Shown here piece by piece: positions 51,425 through 60,978 of a stretch of 64,000 bases of DNA. Below the pieces are notes generated by a model, which was given only the letters and a program-made list of their open reading frames with translations, was not told the DNA's origin and did no database searches. Within the stretch, counting starts at the first letter, position 1. The number at the start of each line of letters is the position of its first letter. The translations under genes and the position numbers were made by a program. Source of the stretch: an uncultured Lachnospiraceae bacterium. Its GTDB lineage: Bacteria; Bacillota; Clostridia; Lachnospirales; Lachnospiraceae. The stretch is from NCBI GenBank assembly GCA_910586315.1, contig CAJUIP010000014.1, positions 13,755-77,754 of the forward strand, written 5' to 3'.

Positions 51425-52153
51425 ATGGAAGAAAAATTAAATATTCCCGCCCATGTGGCGCTTATTTTAGATGGGAATGGCCGCTGGGCAAAAAAACGGG
51501 GACTGCCAAGACAGATGGGCCACAAAAAGGGCTGTGAGACTGTGGAACAAATCGTCGAGGATGCGGCAAGACTGGGAATCCGATACCTGACCGTATACGG
51601 GTTTTCCACGGAAAACTGGAAGCGGCCCGAGGAGGAAGTGGGGGCGCTCATGCAGCTTTTCCGCTATTACACGAAACGGCTTTTAAAAATAGCCGTGGAG
51701 AATAATATCAGGGTAAAAATGATCGGGGAGAGAAGCCGGTTCGCTGCCGATATTGTGGAGGGAATCAACCGCCTGGAGGAGAGCACCAGAGATAATACGG
51801 GGCTCACCTTTGTGATCGCGGTCAATTATGGAAGCCGTGATGAAATCACAAGGGCTGTAAGGAAGATCATGGCGGATGTGAAGGATGGGAAGCTGAAAGA
51901 GGAGCAGATGACGGAAGCCGTCTTTGCCTCCTACCTGGACACGAAAGACATTCCGGATCCGGACCTTTTAATCCGGACCAGCGGGGAGCTTAGGCTTTCC
52001 AACTATCTTCTGTGGCAGCTTGCCTATGCAGAGCTCTATGTGACAGACTGCCTTTGGCCGGATTTCAGCCGTGAGGAGCTTTTGGAGGCCATCCGGCAGT
52101 ATAATAAAAGAGAACGGCGGTTTGGCGGCGTTACGAAAACGGAGACCAAATAA
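51425..52153 (+). CDS. uppS: Isoprenyl (undecaprenyl) diphosphate synthase
   Basis: The 242-residue cis-prenyltransferase makes undecaprenyl diphosphate, the lipid carrier for cell wall units. Motifs: LILDGNGRWAKKRGLPRQMGHKKG with the catalytic Asp, YGFSTENWKRP and LLIRTSGELRLSNYLLWQ. AGGAGG precedes the ATG. The gene follows frr after the family C repeat. Confidence 0.96.
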   Translation: MEEKLNIPAHVALILDGNGRWAKKRGLPRQMGHKKGCETVEQIVEDAARLGIRYLTVYGFSTENWKRPEEEVGALMQLFRYYTKRLLKIAVENNIRVKMIGERSRFAADIVEGINRLEESTRDNTGLTFVIAVNYGSRDEITRAVRKIMADVKDGKLKEEQMTEAVFASYLDTKDIPDPDLLIRTSGELRLSNYLLWQLAYAELYVTDCLWPDFSREELLEAIRQYNKRERRFGGVTKTETK

Positions 52154-52164
52154 GGAGAGGGTTT

Positions 52165-52971
52165 ATGTTTACAACCAGACTGATAAGCGGAATCGTCCTG
52201 GTAATTCTGGCGGCGTTTCTTTTGATTCAGGGAGGAGTTTTTTTGTTTCTGGCGTCCCTGGCAATTTCCCTGGTGGGACTTTTTGAGCTTTACCGGGTCA
52301 TGAAAATCGAAAAGGAGCTTCCGGGAATCCTGGGCTATCTGGCGGTTCTGGCCTACTATTATATGCTGTGGACCGACCGCGAAAGCTACATGACCTTTCT
52401 AACGATTACCGTTCTGATGGCTCTTATGACGGTTTACGTGGTTACGTTCCCGAAATTCGGGACGGAACAGATTACAGTGGCCTTTTTTGGAATCTTTTAT
52501 GTGGGTTTGATGTTTTCCTACCTGTACCAGGTACGGAGCATGCCGGACGGAAAATATTTGGTGTGGCTCATTGTCTTAAGCTCCTGGGGCTGCGATACAT
52601 GCGCCTACTGTGTGGGAATGCTGCTTGGAAAGCACAAAATGGCGCCGAAGCTGAGCCCGAAAAAATCGATTGAGGGAGCTGTCGGGGGTGTTTTGGGAGC
52701 TGCCATTCTGGGCTTTTTATACGGCGCGTATTTTGAACAGAGTATGGTGGATGTGATGCAGCCCGGCATAATAAGCGCGGCGGCCTGCGCCATTGCCGCG
52801 GTGATTTCCCAGATCGGAGATCTGGCAGCTTCCGCCATAAAAAGAAACCACGGCGTGAAAGATTACGGCCGTCTGATTCCCGGTCATGGAGGGATTCTGG
52901 ACCGGTTCGACAGCATGATTTTTACGGCCCCGGCCATTTACTTTGCGGTAATGTTTCTGGGCTTTCGATAA
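52165..52971 (+). CDS. cdsA: Phosphatidate cytidylyltransferase
   Basis: The 268-residue membrane enzyme makes CDP-diacylglycerol from phosphatidate and CTP, feeding phospholipid synthesis. It has about seven membrane segments and the signature SQIGDLAASAIKRNHGVKD with GRLIPGHGGILDRFDS. It starts 11 bases after uppS with a GGAGAGG site. Confidence 0.95.
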   Translation: MFTTRLISGIVLVILAAFLLIQGGVFLFLASLAISLVGLFELYRVMKIEKELPGILGYLAVLAYYYMLWTDRESYMTFLTITVLMALMTVYVVTFPKFGTEQITVAFFGIFYVGLMFSYLYQVRSMPDGKYLVWLIVLSSWGCDTCAYCVGMLLGKHKMAPKLSPKKSIEGAVGGVLGAAILGFLYGAYFEQSMVDVMQPGIISAAACAIAAVISQIGDLAASAIKRNHGVKDYGRLIPGHGGILDRFDSMIFTAPAIYFAVMFLGFR

Positions 52972-52989
52972 ACGAAAGGTGTATGACAT

Positions 52990-54138
52990 ATGAAACGGAT
53001 TGCAGTGTTAGGGTCCACAGGCTCCATTGGGACCCAGACTCTGGAGGTGGCGCGGGCCAATGGAGATATTAAGGTGGCCGCCATTGCGGCAGGGTCCAAT
53101 ATCAGCCTTCTGGAAAAGCAGATCAGGGAATTTTCTCCTGAAATCTGCGGGGTGTGGGATGAAAATAAGGCAAAAGAGCTCTCCCTTCTTGTGCGGGATA
53201 CCAGTACGAAAGTCGTAAGCGGTATGGACGGCCTCCTGGAAATCGCCGTGATGGAGGCGTATGAAATTTTAGTGACCGCGGTAGTCGGCATGATCGGAAT
53301 CCGTCCCACGATGGCAGCTATCAGGGCAGGAAAGGACATCGCCCTGGCCAATAAGGAAACACTGGTGACGGCAGGCCATCTGATTATGCCGCTTATAAAG
53401 GAAAAAAAGGTACGCCTTCTCCCGGTGGACAGCGAGCACAGCGCAATTTTTCAGTGCTTAAACGGGGAGAAGGGGAATAAAATTGAAAAGATTCTCCTGA
53501 CAGCGTCCGGAGGTCCGTTCCGCGGATGGACCAGGGAACAGATGGAACATGTGACTTTGGAGGATGCCTTAAAACACCCCAACTGGTCCATGGGAAGGAA
53601 AATTACGATTGACAGTTCCACGATGGTCAACAAAGGACTGGAGGTCATGGAGGCCAGATGGCTGTTTGAGGTGCCTATGGACGACGTGAAGGTGGTGGTG
53701 CAGCCAAAGAGCATCATCCATTCCATGGTGCAGTTTACGGACGGAGCCGTCATGGCCCAGCTTGGAACGCCCGATATGAAGCTGCCCATCCAGTATGCCT
53801 TATACTATCCGGAGCGAAGGCCCATGGGGGGAGAACGTCTGGATTTCTGGAAATTAAAGGAAATTACCTTTGAGGAGCCGGATTTTAAGAATTTCCCTGG
53901 ACTTTCCCTGGCCTATGAGGCGGGGAGGGCCGGAGGTTCCCTGCCAGTGGTGTTTAACGCGGCCAATGAGATGGCCGTCGCCAAATTTTTAAACAGGGAG
54001 ATTTCTTACCTGGAAATTACAGATATCATTGAGGCGGCTTTGGGACATCATAAAAAGAAGGAACATCCGTCTCTGGACGAGGTCCTTTCGGCAGAGCAGG
54101 AGACGTATGAATTTATAAAGAGCGGCTGGGGAAAATAG
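52990..54138 (+). CDS. dxr: 1-deoxy-D-xylulose 5-phosphate reductoisomerase
   Basis: The 382-residue enzyme makes methylerythritol phosphate, the committed step of the non-mevalonate isoprenoid pathway. Motifs: NADPH-binding LGSTGSIGTQTLE, LLPVDSEHSAIFQ with metal-binding Asp/Glu, and SMGRKITIDSST. The gene lies between cdsA and rseP and complements ispG downstream in the same pathway. Confidence 0.96.
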   Translation: MKRIAVLGSTGSIGTQTLEVARANGDIKVAAIAAGSNISLLEKQIREFSPEICGVWDENKAKELSLLVRDTSTKVVSGMDGLLEIAVMEAYEILVTAVVGMIGIRPTMAAIRAGKDIALANKETLVTAGHLIMPLIKEKKVRLLPVDSEHSAIFQCLNGEKGNKIEKILLTASGGPFRGWTREQMEHVTLEDALKHPNWSMGRKITIDSSTMVNKGLEVMEARWLFEVPMDDVKVVVQPKSIIHSMVQFTDGAVMAQLGTPDMKLPIQYALYYPERRPMGGERLDFWKLKEITFEEPDFKNFPGLSLAYEAGRAGGSLPVVFNAANEMAVAKFLNREISYLEITDIIEAALGHHKKKEHPSLDEVLSAEQETYEFIKSGWGK

Positions 54139-54162
54139 CCCGGCGGCCAAAAAAGAAAGCAG

Positions 54163-55245
54163 GTGGATGAGGGAGTGATACTGGCACTTCTTGTACTTAG
54201 CGTAATTGTGTTGTTCCATGAATTCGGTCATTTTCTCCTGGCCAGATTAAATGGAATCGCGGTGGTGGAATTTTCTCTGGGCTTTGGCCCGAGGCTGTTT
54301 TCCTATGTGAGTAAAAAAAGCAATACCAGATATTCTATAAAGCTGTTCCCCCTGGGGGGCTCCTGTGCCATGAAGGGGGAATTTGACGAGGAAGAGGAGG
54401 CCGCCGGGGATACTTCTGAAACTTTTTATTCAAAATCACCACTGGCCAGAATGTCGGTTATTGCGGCAGGGCCTGTATTTAATTTTATCCTGGCTTTTGT
54501 ATTTGCTGCTGTGATTGTGGCCTGGGCCGGTTATGACCCGCCGGTGGTAAAAAGCGTCACCGAGGGCCAGGCGGCGGAGGCCGCCGGGCTTTTACCGGGA
54601 GATGTGATTACAAAAATCGGGAACCGGAGGGTGGTCATCTCCAGGGATATGATCCTTTATATGGCTGTCCATGGAAAAGAGGATGCTATCCTTCAGTATA
54701 AACGCTACGATGCGGCCACAGATTCCTGGAAAAAGCAGGAGACCTTTCTGGATTCAGACCTGTTTGCAAACCAGGGAGGAAGATATCTGATCGGAATCGG
54801 CTTCTCCGGCTATCGTTCGCCGGGTGGGTCGCTTCCGGAGATTATAAAATATGGGGCCGCCGAAGTGCGCTATGGGATTCTTTCAGTGATCGACAGTTTA
54901 AAGGAGCTTTTTCGGGGCCGCGTGGGGGCCGATGACATTGCCGGGCCCATCCGCATCGTCAGTATGATCGACGATACGGTGGATGAGGTAAGCCAGTATG
55001 GAGCCGTTACCGTAATCATGAATCTTTTGAATCTGATGGTGTTGTTTTCGGCAAACCTGGGCGTAATGAACCTGCTTCCCTTCCCGGCCCTGGACGGAGG
55101 CCGTCTGGTATTTCTTCTGTGGGAGTTTCTGACAAGGAAGCCGGTGGACCAGAGAATCGAAGGGGCGGTGACTATGGCGGGAATGGTTCTTCTTATGACT
55201 TTTATGGTTTTTGTGCTTTTTAACGACTTAAGATTCCTATTTTAA
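54163..55245 (+). CDS. rseP: Site-2-type intramembrane metalloprotease (RseP/RasP)
   Basis: The protein of about 360 residues has four membrane segments, the zinc motif HEFGH (about residue 18), a PDZ domain (about 120-200; AAEAAGLLPGDVITKIG) and the second catalytic motif LLPFPALDGGRL. It cleaves membrane-bound anti-sigma factors and signal peptides. The start is a GTG: 54163 is the first, and 54175 (better spaced from AGGTGG) is equally possible. Position between dxr and ispG is standard. Confidence 0.93.
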   Translation: MDEGVILALLVLSVIVLFHEFGHFLLARLNGIAVVEFSLGFGPRLFSYVSKKSNTRYSIKLFPLGGSCAMKGEFDEEEEAAGDTSETFYSKSPLARMSVIAAGPVFNFILAFVFAAVIVAWAGYDPPVVKSVTEGQAAEAAGLLPGDVITKIGNRRVVISRDMILYMAVHGKEDAILQYKRYDAATDSWKKQETFLDSDLFANQGGRYLIGIGFSGYRSPGGSLPEIIKYGAAEVRYGILSVIDSLKELFRGRVGADDIAGPIRIVSMIDDTVDEVSQYGAVTVIMNLLNLMVLFSANLGVMNLLPFPALDGGRLVFLLWEFLTRKPVDQRIEGAVTMAGMVLLMTFMVFVLFNDLRFLF

Positions 55246-55258
55246 CAGGAGGTTCCAT

Positions 55259-56323
55259 ATGTACAGGGAAAATACGAAGGTAATCCAGATCGGGGATAAA
55301 AAAATCGGCGGCGGGAATCCGGTGTTGATTCAGTCGATGTGCAATACCAAAACGGAAGATGTGAAAACGACTGTGGAGCAGATTTTAAGGCTGGAGGCGG
55401 CCGGATGCGAGATCATCCGCGTGGCGGTTCCTACTATGGAAGCGGCGGCGGCCATCCGCCAGATTAAAAAACAGATTCACATTCCATTGGTGGCCGACAT
55501 CCATTTTGATTACCGCCTGGCGATTGCCGCCATAGAAAGCGGCGCTGATAAAATCCGCATAAATCCTGGAAATATCGGATCCAGAGAGCGGGTGCAGGCA
55601 GTAGTGGACACCGCGAAAAAATATGGCATCCCCATCCGTGTGGGCGTCAACAGCGGCTCCCTGGAAAAGGAACTGCTGGAAAAGTACGGCGGCGTGACGG
55701 CCGAGGCTCTTGTGGAGAGCGCGAAAAAACAGGTGGCTGTCATCGAGGAGATGGGGTACGACAACCTGGTGGTCAGCATCAAGTCCTCCGATGTGCTGAT
55801 GTGCGTGAAGGCTCATGAGCTTCTGGCAAAGGAATGCCGGTATCCGCTTCACGTGGGGATTACCGAAGCCGGAACCCTGTTATCGGGAAACATCAAGTCG
55901 TCCGTGGGCCTTGGCATTATTTTATACGAGGGAATCGGCGATACCATCCGCGTTTCCTTGACGGGAGACCCGTTGGAGGAAATAAAGAGCGCGAAGCTGA
56001 TTTTAAAGGCCTTGAATCTCAGGACCGGAGGCGTGGAGGTGGTGTCGTGCCCCACCTGCGGACGGACGCAGATTGACTTAATTGGTTTGGCAAACCAGGT
56101 GGAGAACATGGTGGCTGACATCGACATGGACGTAAAGGTAGCCGTCATGGGCTGCGTCGTCAACGGCCCGGGGGAGGCCAGGGAAGCGGACATCGGAATT
56201 GCCGGAGGAATCGGCGAAGGCCTTCTTATTAAAAAGGGAGAAGTCCTTAAAAAGGTGCCGGAGGGAGAATTACTGGAGGCTTTGCGGGCAGAGCTTCTTG
56301 CAATGCAGAAGGAACAGGGATAA
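55259..56323 (+). CDS. ispG: 4-hydroxy-3-methylbut-2-enyl diphosphate synthase
   Basis: The 354-residue iron-sulfur enzyme makes HMBPP from MEcPP in the isoprenoid pathway. The 4Fe-4S ligands are in SCPTCGRTQ and GCVVNGPGEA; the TIM-barrel part starts PVLIQSMCNT. AGGAGG lies before the ATG. It ends one base before polC. Confidence 0.96.
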   Translation: MYRENTKVIQIGDKKIGGGNPVLIQSMCNTKTEDVKTTVEQILRLEAAGCEIIRVAVPTMEAAAAIRQIKKQIHIPLVADIHFDYRLAIAAIESGADKIRINPGNIGSRERVQAVVDTAKKYGIPIRVGVNSGSLEKELLEKYGGVTAEALVESAKKQVAVIEEMGYDNLVVSIKSSDVLMCVKAHELLAKECRYPLHVGITEAGTLLSGNIKSSVGLGIILYEGIGDTIRVSLTGDPLEEIKSAKLILKALNLRTGGVEVVSCPTCGRTQIDLIGLANQVENMVADIDMDVKVAVMGCVVNGPGEAREADIGIAGGIGEGLLIKKGEVLKKVPEGELLEALRAELLAMQKEQG

Positions 56324-56324
56324 G

Positions 56325-59300
56325 ATGGAAAAACCATTTCTGGAAGTATTTCCGGGCTTACATATCGGTGAGGAGCTTAAGGAGCTTCTGAAGCTTGTCA
56401 TGGTGGAAAAGGTCGCCATGCCAAAGGACAGAAGCTCTCTTCGTATTTATATTGTAAGTCCCAGGCTGATACATAAAAAGAATATTTACAGCATGGAGGA
56501 GGGCATCGCAAAACAGCTGTTCCCCGGCCGCTCCATCCGCGTGAAAATCCAGGAGAAATACCGCCTTTCGGCTCAGTATACGCCCCAGAAGCTGTACGAG
56601 GTCTATAAGGACAGTATCCTCATGGAATTTAAACAGTTTGGCATGATTGAGTTCAATATTCTCAGAAAAGCCCAGGCAGAATTTACGGCTGAGGATACCA
56701 TGGTCATGACCATCGAAGATAACATGATTTACAGGGAGCGTTCCAGAGAAGTGGTTCGTGTTCTGGAAAAGATTTTTGCGGAGCGGTGCGGCCTTCCGGC
56801 GGAGGTGAAATTTCACTTTTTCGAAAAAGAGAAGGAAGAACGCGAAATAGAGGTCATGGAGATGCCGAAGGCGGCGCCGGATTTTATTGGCGAGCCGGTT
56901 CCTGCAGCCCGGCCGGTACAGCAAAAGGACGCGCCTGGGGGAAATCCTTCCGCTCAGGCGGCTCAGGCAGGGCCGTCAAAGGAAAAAATACAGGAATTTT
57001 CCAAAAAAACCTTTGGGGACAAGGGGAATGGCTTTGGCAAGACTTCCAAAAATGGAAGTTTTGGCTTTCATGGCGGCGGCCGGGAGGGCGGCAGGATGCC
57101 CTACCGGAAATCGGAAAATCCGGATGTACTGTTTGGCCGTGATTTTGACGGGGAAACGACAGCAATCCATGAAATTGCCGGGGAGATTGGCGAGGTGATT
57201 CTTCGCGGAAAGATTCTCCGTGTGGAAAAGAGGGAATTAAAGAGCGGAAAGAAGCTTTTGATTTTTGATTTGACGGACTTTACCGACAGCATCACGATTA
57301 AAATGTTTTTGAGGGAAGATCAGGAAGCCGATGCGGACGGGGCCGTGAAAGAAGGGAGCTTCATCCGCATAAAGGGAATCACCACGATTGACCGCTTTGA
57401 CGGCGAGCTGACCATCGGGTCTGTTGCGGGAATCAAAAGGTGCGAAGATTTCACCTCCAGACGGGAGGACAATGCCCCGGTGAAGCGGGTGGAGCTCCAC
57501 TGTCATACCAAAATGAGCGATATGGACGGCGTTTCCGAAGTGAAGGACATCGTGAAGCGGGCCAAAAAATGGGGGATGCCCGCCCTTGCCGTTACGGACC
57601 ATGGCTGCGTCCAGGCTTTCCCCGACGCGAACCACGCCTTAGAAAAGGATGACCCTTTTAAGGTGCTTTACGGCGTGGAGGGGTATCTGGTGGACGATAT
57701 GAAAGAAATCGTCGAAAACTCCAGAAATCAGAGCCTGGACGGGACGTTTGTGGTCTTTGATATCGAGACTACGGGATTTTCCCCCGTGAAAAACAAAATC
57801 ATCGAAATCGGCGCCGTCAAGGTGACGGGCGGCCGGATTGTGGACCGGATGGACGAGTTCGTGAACCCGGAGGTCCCCATCCCCTTTGAAATTGAGAGGC
57901 TGACGGGAATTAACGACGCCATGGTCATGGACGCGCCGTGTATTGACGTGGTTCTGCCGAAATTCCTGGAGTTTTGTGGAGACGCCGTCCTGGTGGCTCA
58001 TAACGCCTCCTTTGACGTGAGTTTCATAAGCCATAATGCCTCTTTGCTGGGACATGCCTTTTCCCCCACCGTCATGGATACGGTGACTCTGGCCAGGGTT
58101 CTTCTTCCAAACTTAAACCGTTATAAGCTGGACACGGTGGCCAAGGCCCTCGGGGTGTCTTTGGAGAACCATCACCGGGCGGTGGACGACGCGGAGGCCA
58201 CGGCGGGAATCTTTTTGAAGTTTGTAGAGATGTTAAAAACCCAGCATGACATGAAGACGCTGGACGATTTGAATGTCTTTCAGAAGGCGGATGACGCCGC
58301 CATTATGAAAATGCCCACCTATCATGTGATACTTCTGGCAAAAAATGATCTGGGACGGGTCAATTTATACCGTCTGGTGTCCTGGTCCCATGTGCGTTTT
58401 TTCCAGAGACGTCCGAGAATCCCAAAGAGTCTCTTAAGCCAGTACCGGGAGGGATTAATCATCGGTTCCGCCTGTGAGGCCGGAGAACTCTATCAGGCCG
58501 TCTTAAGAGGGGGGACCGACGCGGAGCTCCAGCGGCTTGTGCGGTTTTATGACTATCTGGAAATCCAGCCTCTGGGAAATGACATGTTCATGCTGAGGGA
58601 CGAGAAGAGCACGGTAAAGTCCGTGGAGGACTTAAAAAATATAAACCGGAAAATCGTAAGTCTCGGGGAGCAGTTCGGAAAACCGGTCTGCGCCACCTGC
58701 GACGTCCATTTCCTGGATCCGGAGGATGAGATTTACCGGAAGATTTTAATGGCGGGCCAGGGCTTTAAGGACAGCGACGAGCAGGCGCCGTTATTTCTTC
58801 GGACTACGGAGGAGATGCTTTCGGAGTTTGAGTATCTTGGAAGCGATAAGGCCTATGAGGTGGTAGTCACAAACACCAGGAAGATCGCGGATATGTGCGA
58901 GCCGATTGCCCCGGTGCGGCCCGATAAATGCCCTCCGGTCATTGAAAACTCCGATGAGACCTTAAGAAATATCTGCTATAACCGGGCGCATGAGATGTAC
59001 GGGGAGAATCTTCCGAAAATTGTTGTCGACCGCCTGGAAAAGGAGCTGCATTCCATTATTTCCAACGGCTTTGCGGTGATGTATATCATCGCACAGAAGC
59101 TGGTGTGGAAATCAAATGAGGACGGATATCTGGTGGGCTCCCGGGGCTCGGTGGGCTCGTCCTTTGTGGCGACTATGTCCGGAATCACGGAAGTAAACCC
59201 CTTAAGCCCCCATTATTACTGTACCGAATGCCATTATTATGATTTTGATTCGGAGGAAGTGAAAAAATACAGCGGCATGGCCGGATGCGACATGCCGGAT

Positions 59301-60824
59301 AAGCTCTGTCCGGTCTGCGGGCATCCTCTCACAAAGGACGGCTTTGATATCCCCTTTGAGACTTTCCTGGGCTTTAAAGGAGATAAAGAGCCGGATATTG
59401 ACCTGAATTTTTCCGGCGAATACCAGAGCCGGGCCCACGACTACACAGAAGTCATCTTCGGAAAAGGCCAGACCTTCCGGGCCGGAACCATCGGTACGCT
59501 GGCGGATAAGACGGCCTTCGGGTATGTGAAAAACTACTTTGAAGAGCACGGGGAGCGGAAGAGAAACTGTGAGATTAACCGGATTGTCCAGGGCTGCGTG
59601 GGCGTCAGGCGCACGACGGGGCAGCATCCCGGAGGCATCGTGGTCCTACCTTTAGGGGAAATGATTTACTCTTTTACCCCGGTGCAGCACCCCGCCAACG
59701 ACATGACCACAAAGACCATCACGACCCATTTTGATTATCACTCCATTGACCACAACCTTTTAAAGCTTGATATTCTGGGACACGATGATCCGACGATGAT
59801 CCGTATGCTCCAGGACTTAATCGGCCTGGACCCGGTAAAGGACATTCCGCTGGATTCTAAGGAGGTCATGAGCCTGTTCCAGAGCACCGACGCCCTGGGA
59901 ATTAAGCCGGAGGATATTGGCGGCTGTAAGCTGGGAGCTCTGGGCGTTCCGGAGTTCGGAACGGATTTTGCGATGCAGATGCTCATCGATACGAAGCCCA
60001 AGTATTTTTCCGACCTGGTCCGCATCGCGGGACTGGCCCATGGAACGGATGTATGGCTTGGAAACGCCCAGACCTTAATTCAGGAAGGGAAGGCCACCAT
60101 TCAGACTGCCATCTGCACCCGTGACGATATTATGGTTTACCTGATTCAGATGGGACTTGAGGAAGGGCTTGCCTTCACGATTATGGAGTCTGTCCGGAAG
60201 GGCAAGGGCTTAAAGCCGGACTGGGAAGAGGAGATGACAAAGCACGGAGTGCCGGACTGGTATATCTGGTCCTGCAAAAAGATTAAATATATGTTCCCGA
60301 AGGCCCATGCGGCGGCCTATGTCATGATGGCCTGGCGTATCGCCTACTGTAAGGTGTTTTATCCGCTGGCCTATTACGCCTCCTTTTTCAGCATCCGCGC
60401 CAGCGCCTTTTCCTATGAACTTATGTGTCTGGGACGGGAGAAGCTGGAGTATCACCTGGCGGACTATAAGAGGCGGGCCGATACGCTGTCGAAAAAGGAG
60501 CAGGACAGCTTAAGAGACATGCGGATTGTCCAGGAAATGTATGCCAGGGGCTTCGATTTTCTGCCCATAGACATTTATAAGGCCAGGGCCAGACAGTTCC
60601 AGATCGTCGGCAATAAGCTGATGCCCTCCATCAACAGCATCGACGGTCTGGGGGAAAAGGCGGCGGATTCTATCGAGGAGGCCGCCAAGGACGGACCGTT
60701 TCTGTCCAGGGAGGATTTCAGAAACCGCACCAAGGTCAGCAAAACGATTTGCGATTTGATGGGGGAGCTTGGGATTTTGGGAGAGCTTCCGGAGTCTAAT
60801 CAGCTGTCGCTGTTCGATTTATAA
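56325..60824 (+). CDS. polC: DNA polymerase III alpha subunit, PolC type
   Basis: The 1499-residue replicative polymerase of low-GC Gram-positives carries, in order, an N-terminal domain, an OB-fold region (about 285-370), a split PHP domain (HCHTKMSDMDG, VTDHG), the DEDDh proofreading exonuclease (FDIETTGF with Asp479), the rest of PHP, zinc-finger cysteines (CTECHY, CPVCGHP), and the palm with catalytic PDIDLNFSGEYQ (Asp1024, Asp1026). The ATG at 56325 gives the normal start, one base after ispG. It is slightly longer than B. subtilis PolC; a Gln/Gly/Ala-rich linker at about 200-270 accounts for this. Confidence 0.96.
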   Translation: MEKPFLEVFPGLHIGEELKELLKLVMVEKVAMPKDRSSLRIYIVSPRLIHKKNIYSMEEGIAKQLFPGRSIRVKIQEKYRLSAQYTPQKLYEVYKDSILMEFKQFGMIEFNILRKAQAEFTAEDTMVMTIEDNMIYRERSREVVRVLEKIFAERCGLPAEVKFHFFEKEKEEREIEVMEMPKAAPDFIGEPVPAARPVQQKDAPGGNPSAQAAQAGPSKEKIQEFSKKTFGDKGNGFGKTSKNGSFGFHGGGREGGRMPYRKSENPDVLFGRDFDGETTAIHEIAGEIGEVILRGKILRVEKRELKSGKKLLIFDLTDFTDSITIKMFLREDQEADADGAVKEGSFIRIKGITTIDRFDGELTIGSVAGIKRCEDFTSRREDNAPVKRVELHCHTKMSDMDGVSEVKDIVKRAKKWGMPALAVTDHGCVQAFPDANHALEKDDPFKVLYGVEGYLVDDMKEIVENSRNQSLDGTFVVFDIETTGFSPVKNKIIEIGAVKVTGGRIVDRMDEFVNPEVPIPFEIERLTGINDAMVMDAPCIDVVLPKFLEFCGDAVLVAHNASFDVSFISHNASLLGHAFSPTVMDTVTLARVLLPNLNRYKLDTVAKALGVSLENHHRAVDDAEATAGIFLKFVEMLKTQHDMKTLDDLNVFQKADDAAIMKMPTYHVILLAKNDLGRVNLYRLVSWSHVRFFQRRPRIPKSLLSQYREGLIIGSACEAGELYQAVLRGGTDAELQRLVRFYDYLEIQPLGNDMFMLRDEKSTVKSVEDLKNINRKIVSLGEQFGKPVCATCDVHFLDPEDEIYRKILMAGQGFKDSDEQAPLFLRTTEEMLSEFEYLGSDKAYEVVVTNTRKIADMCEPIAPVRPDKCPPVIENSDETLRNICYNRAHEMYGENLPKIVVDRLEKELHSIISNGFAVMYIIAQKLVWKSNEDGYLVGSRGSVGSSFVATMSGITEVNPLSPHYYCTECHYYDFDSEEVKKYSGMAGCDMPDKLCPVCGHPLTKDGFDIPFETFLGFKGDKEPDIDLNFSGEYQSRAHDYTEVIFGKGQTFRAGTIGTLADKTAFGYVKNYFEEHGERKRNCEINRIVQGCVGVRRTTGQHPGGIVVLPLGEMIYSFTPVQHPANDMTTKTITTHFDYHSIDHNLLKLDILGHDDPTMIRMLQDLIGLDPVKDIPLDSKEVMSLFQSTDALGIKPEDIGGCKLGALGVPEFGTDFAMQMLIDTKPKYFSDLVRIAGLAHGTDVWLGNAQTLIQEGKATIQTAICTRDDIMVYLIQMGLEEGLAFTIMESVRKGKGLKPDWEEEMTKHGVPDWYIWSCKKIKYMFPKAHAAAYVMMAWRIAYCKVFYPLAYYASFFSIRASAFSYELMCLGREKLEYHLADYKRRADTLSKKEQDSLRDMRIVQEMYARGFDFLPIDIYKARARQFQIVGNKLMPSINSIDGLGEKAADSIEEAAKDGPFLSREDFRNRTKVSKTICDLMGELGILGELPESNQLSLFDL

Positions 60825-60834
60825 ACCGTTTGAG

Positions 60835-60861
60835 AAAGACTGCTTTTTTGGCAGTCTTTTT
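60835..60861 (+). terminator. Terminator of the pyrH-polC block
   Basis: AAAGACTGC pairs with GCAGTCTTT, loop TTTTTTG, followed by TTTT. It lies 10 bases after the polC stop. Confidence 0.88.
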
Positions 60862-60911
60862 GCTGCGCGGTCTCAAGCGTACACGTTTTGAAATTTTGAT
60901 CGTATCATCCC

Positions 60912-60939
60912 TTGACAAACATAAAAATTGTGATATTAT
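60912..60939 (+). promoter_or_regulatory. Promoter of the copper operon
   Basis: TTGACA, 16 bases, TATTAT with an extended -10 TG. Confidence 0.75.
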
Positions 60940-60945
60940 ATAGAT

Positions 60946-60962
60946 ATACCCGGTATAGGTAT
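60946..60962. promoter_or_regulatory. Candidate CsoR operator
   Basis: ATACC-N7-GGTAT lies right after the -10 box, at the predicted start site. The ATACC/GGTAT half-sites resemble known CsoR sites, and csoR is in the same operon. Confidence 0.6.
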
Positions 60963-60978
60963 GGAAAGGAAGAATAAT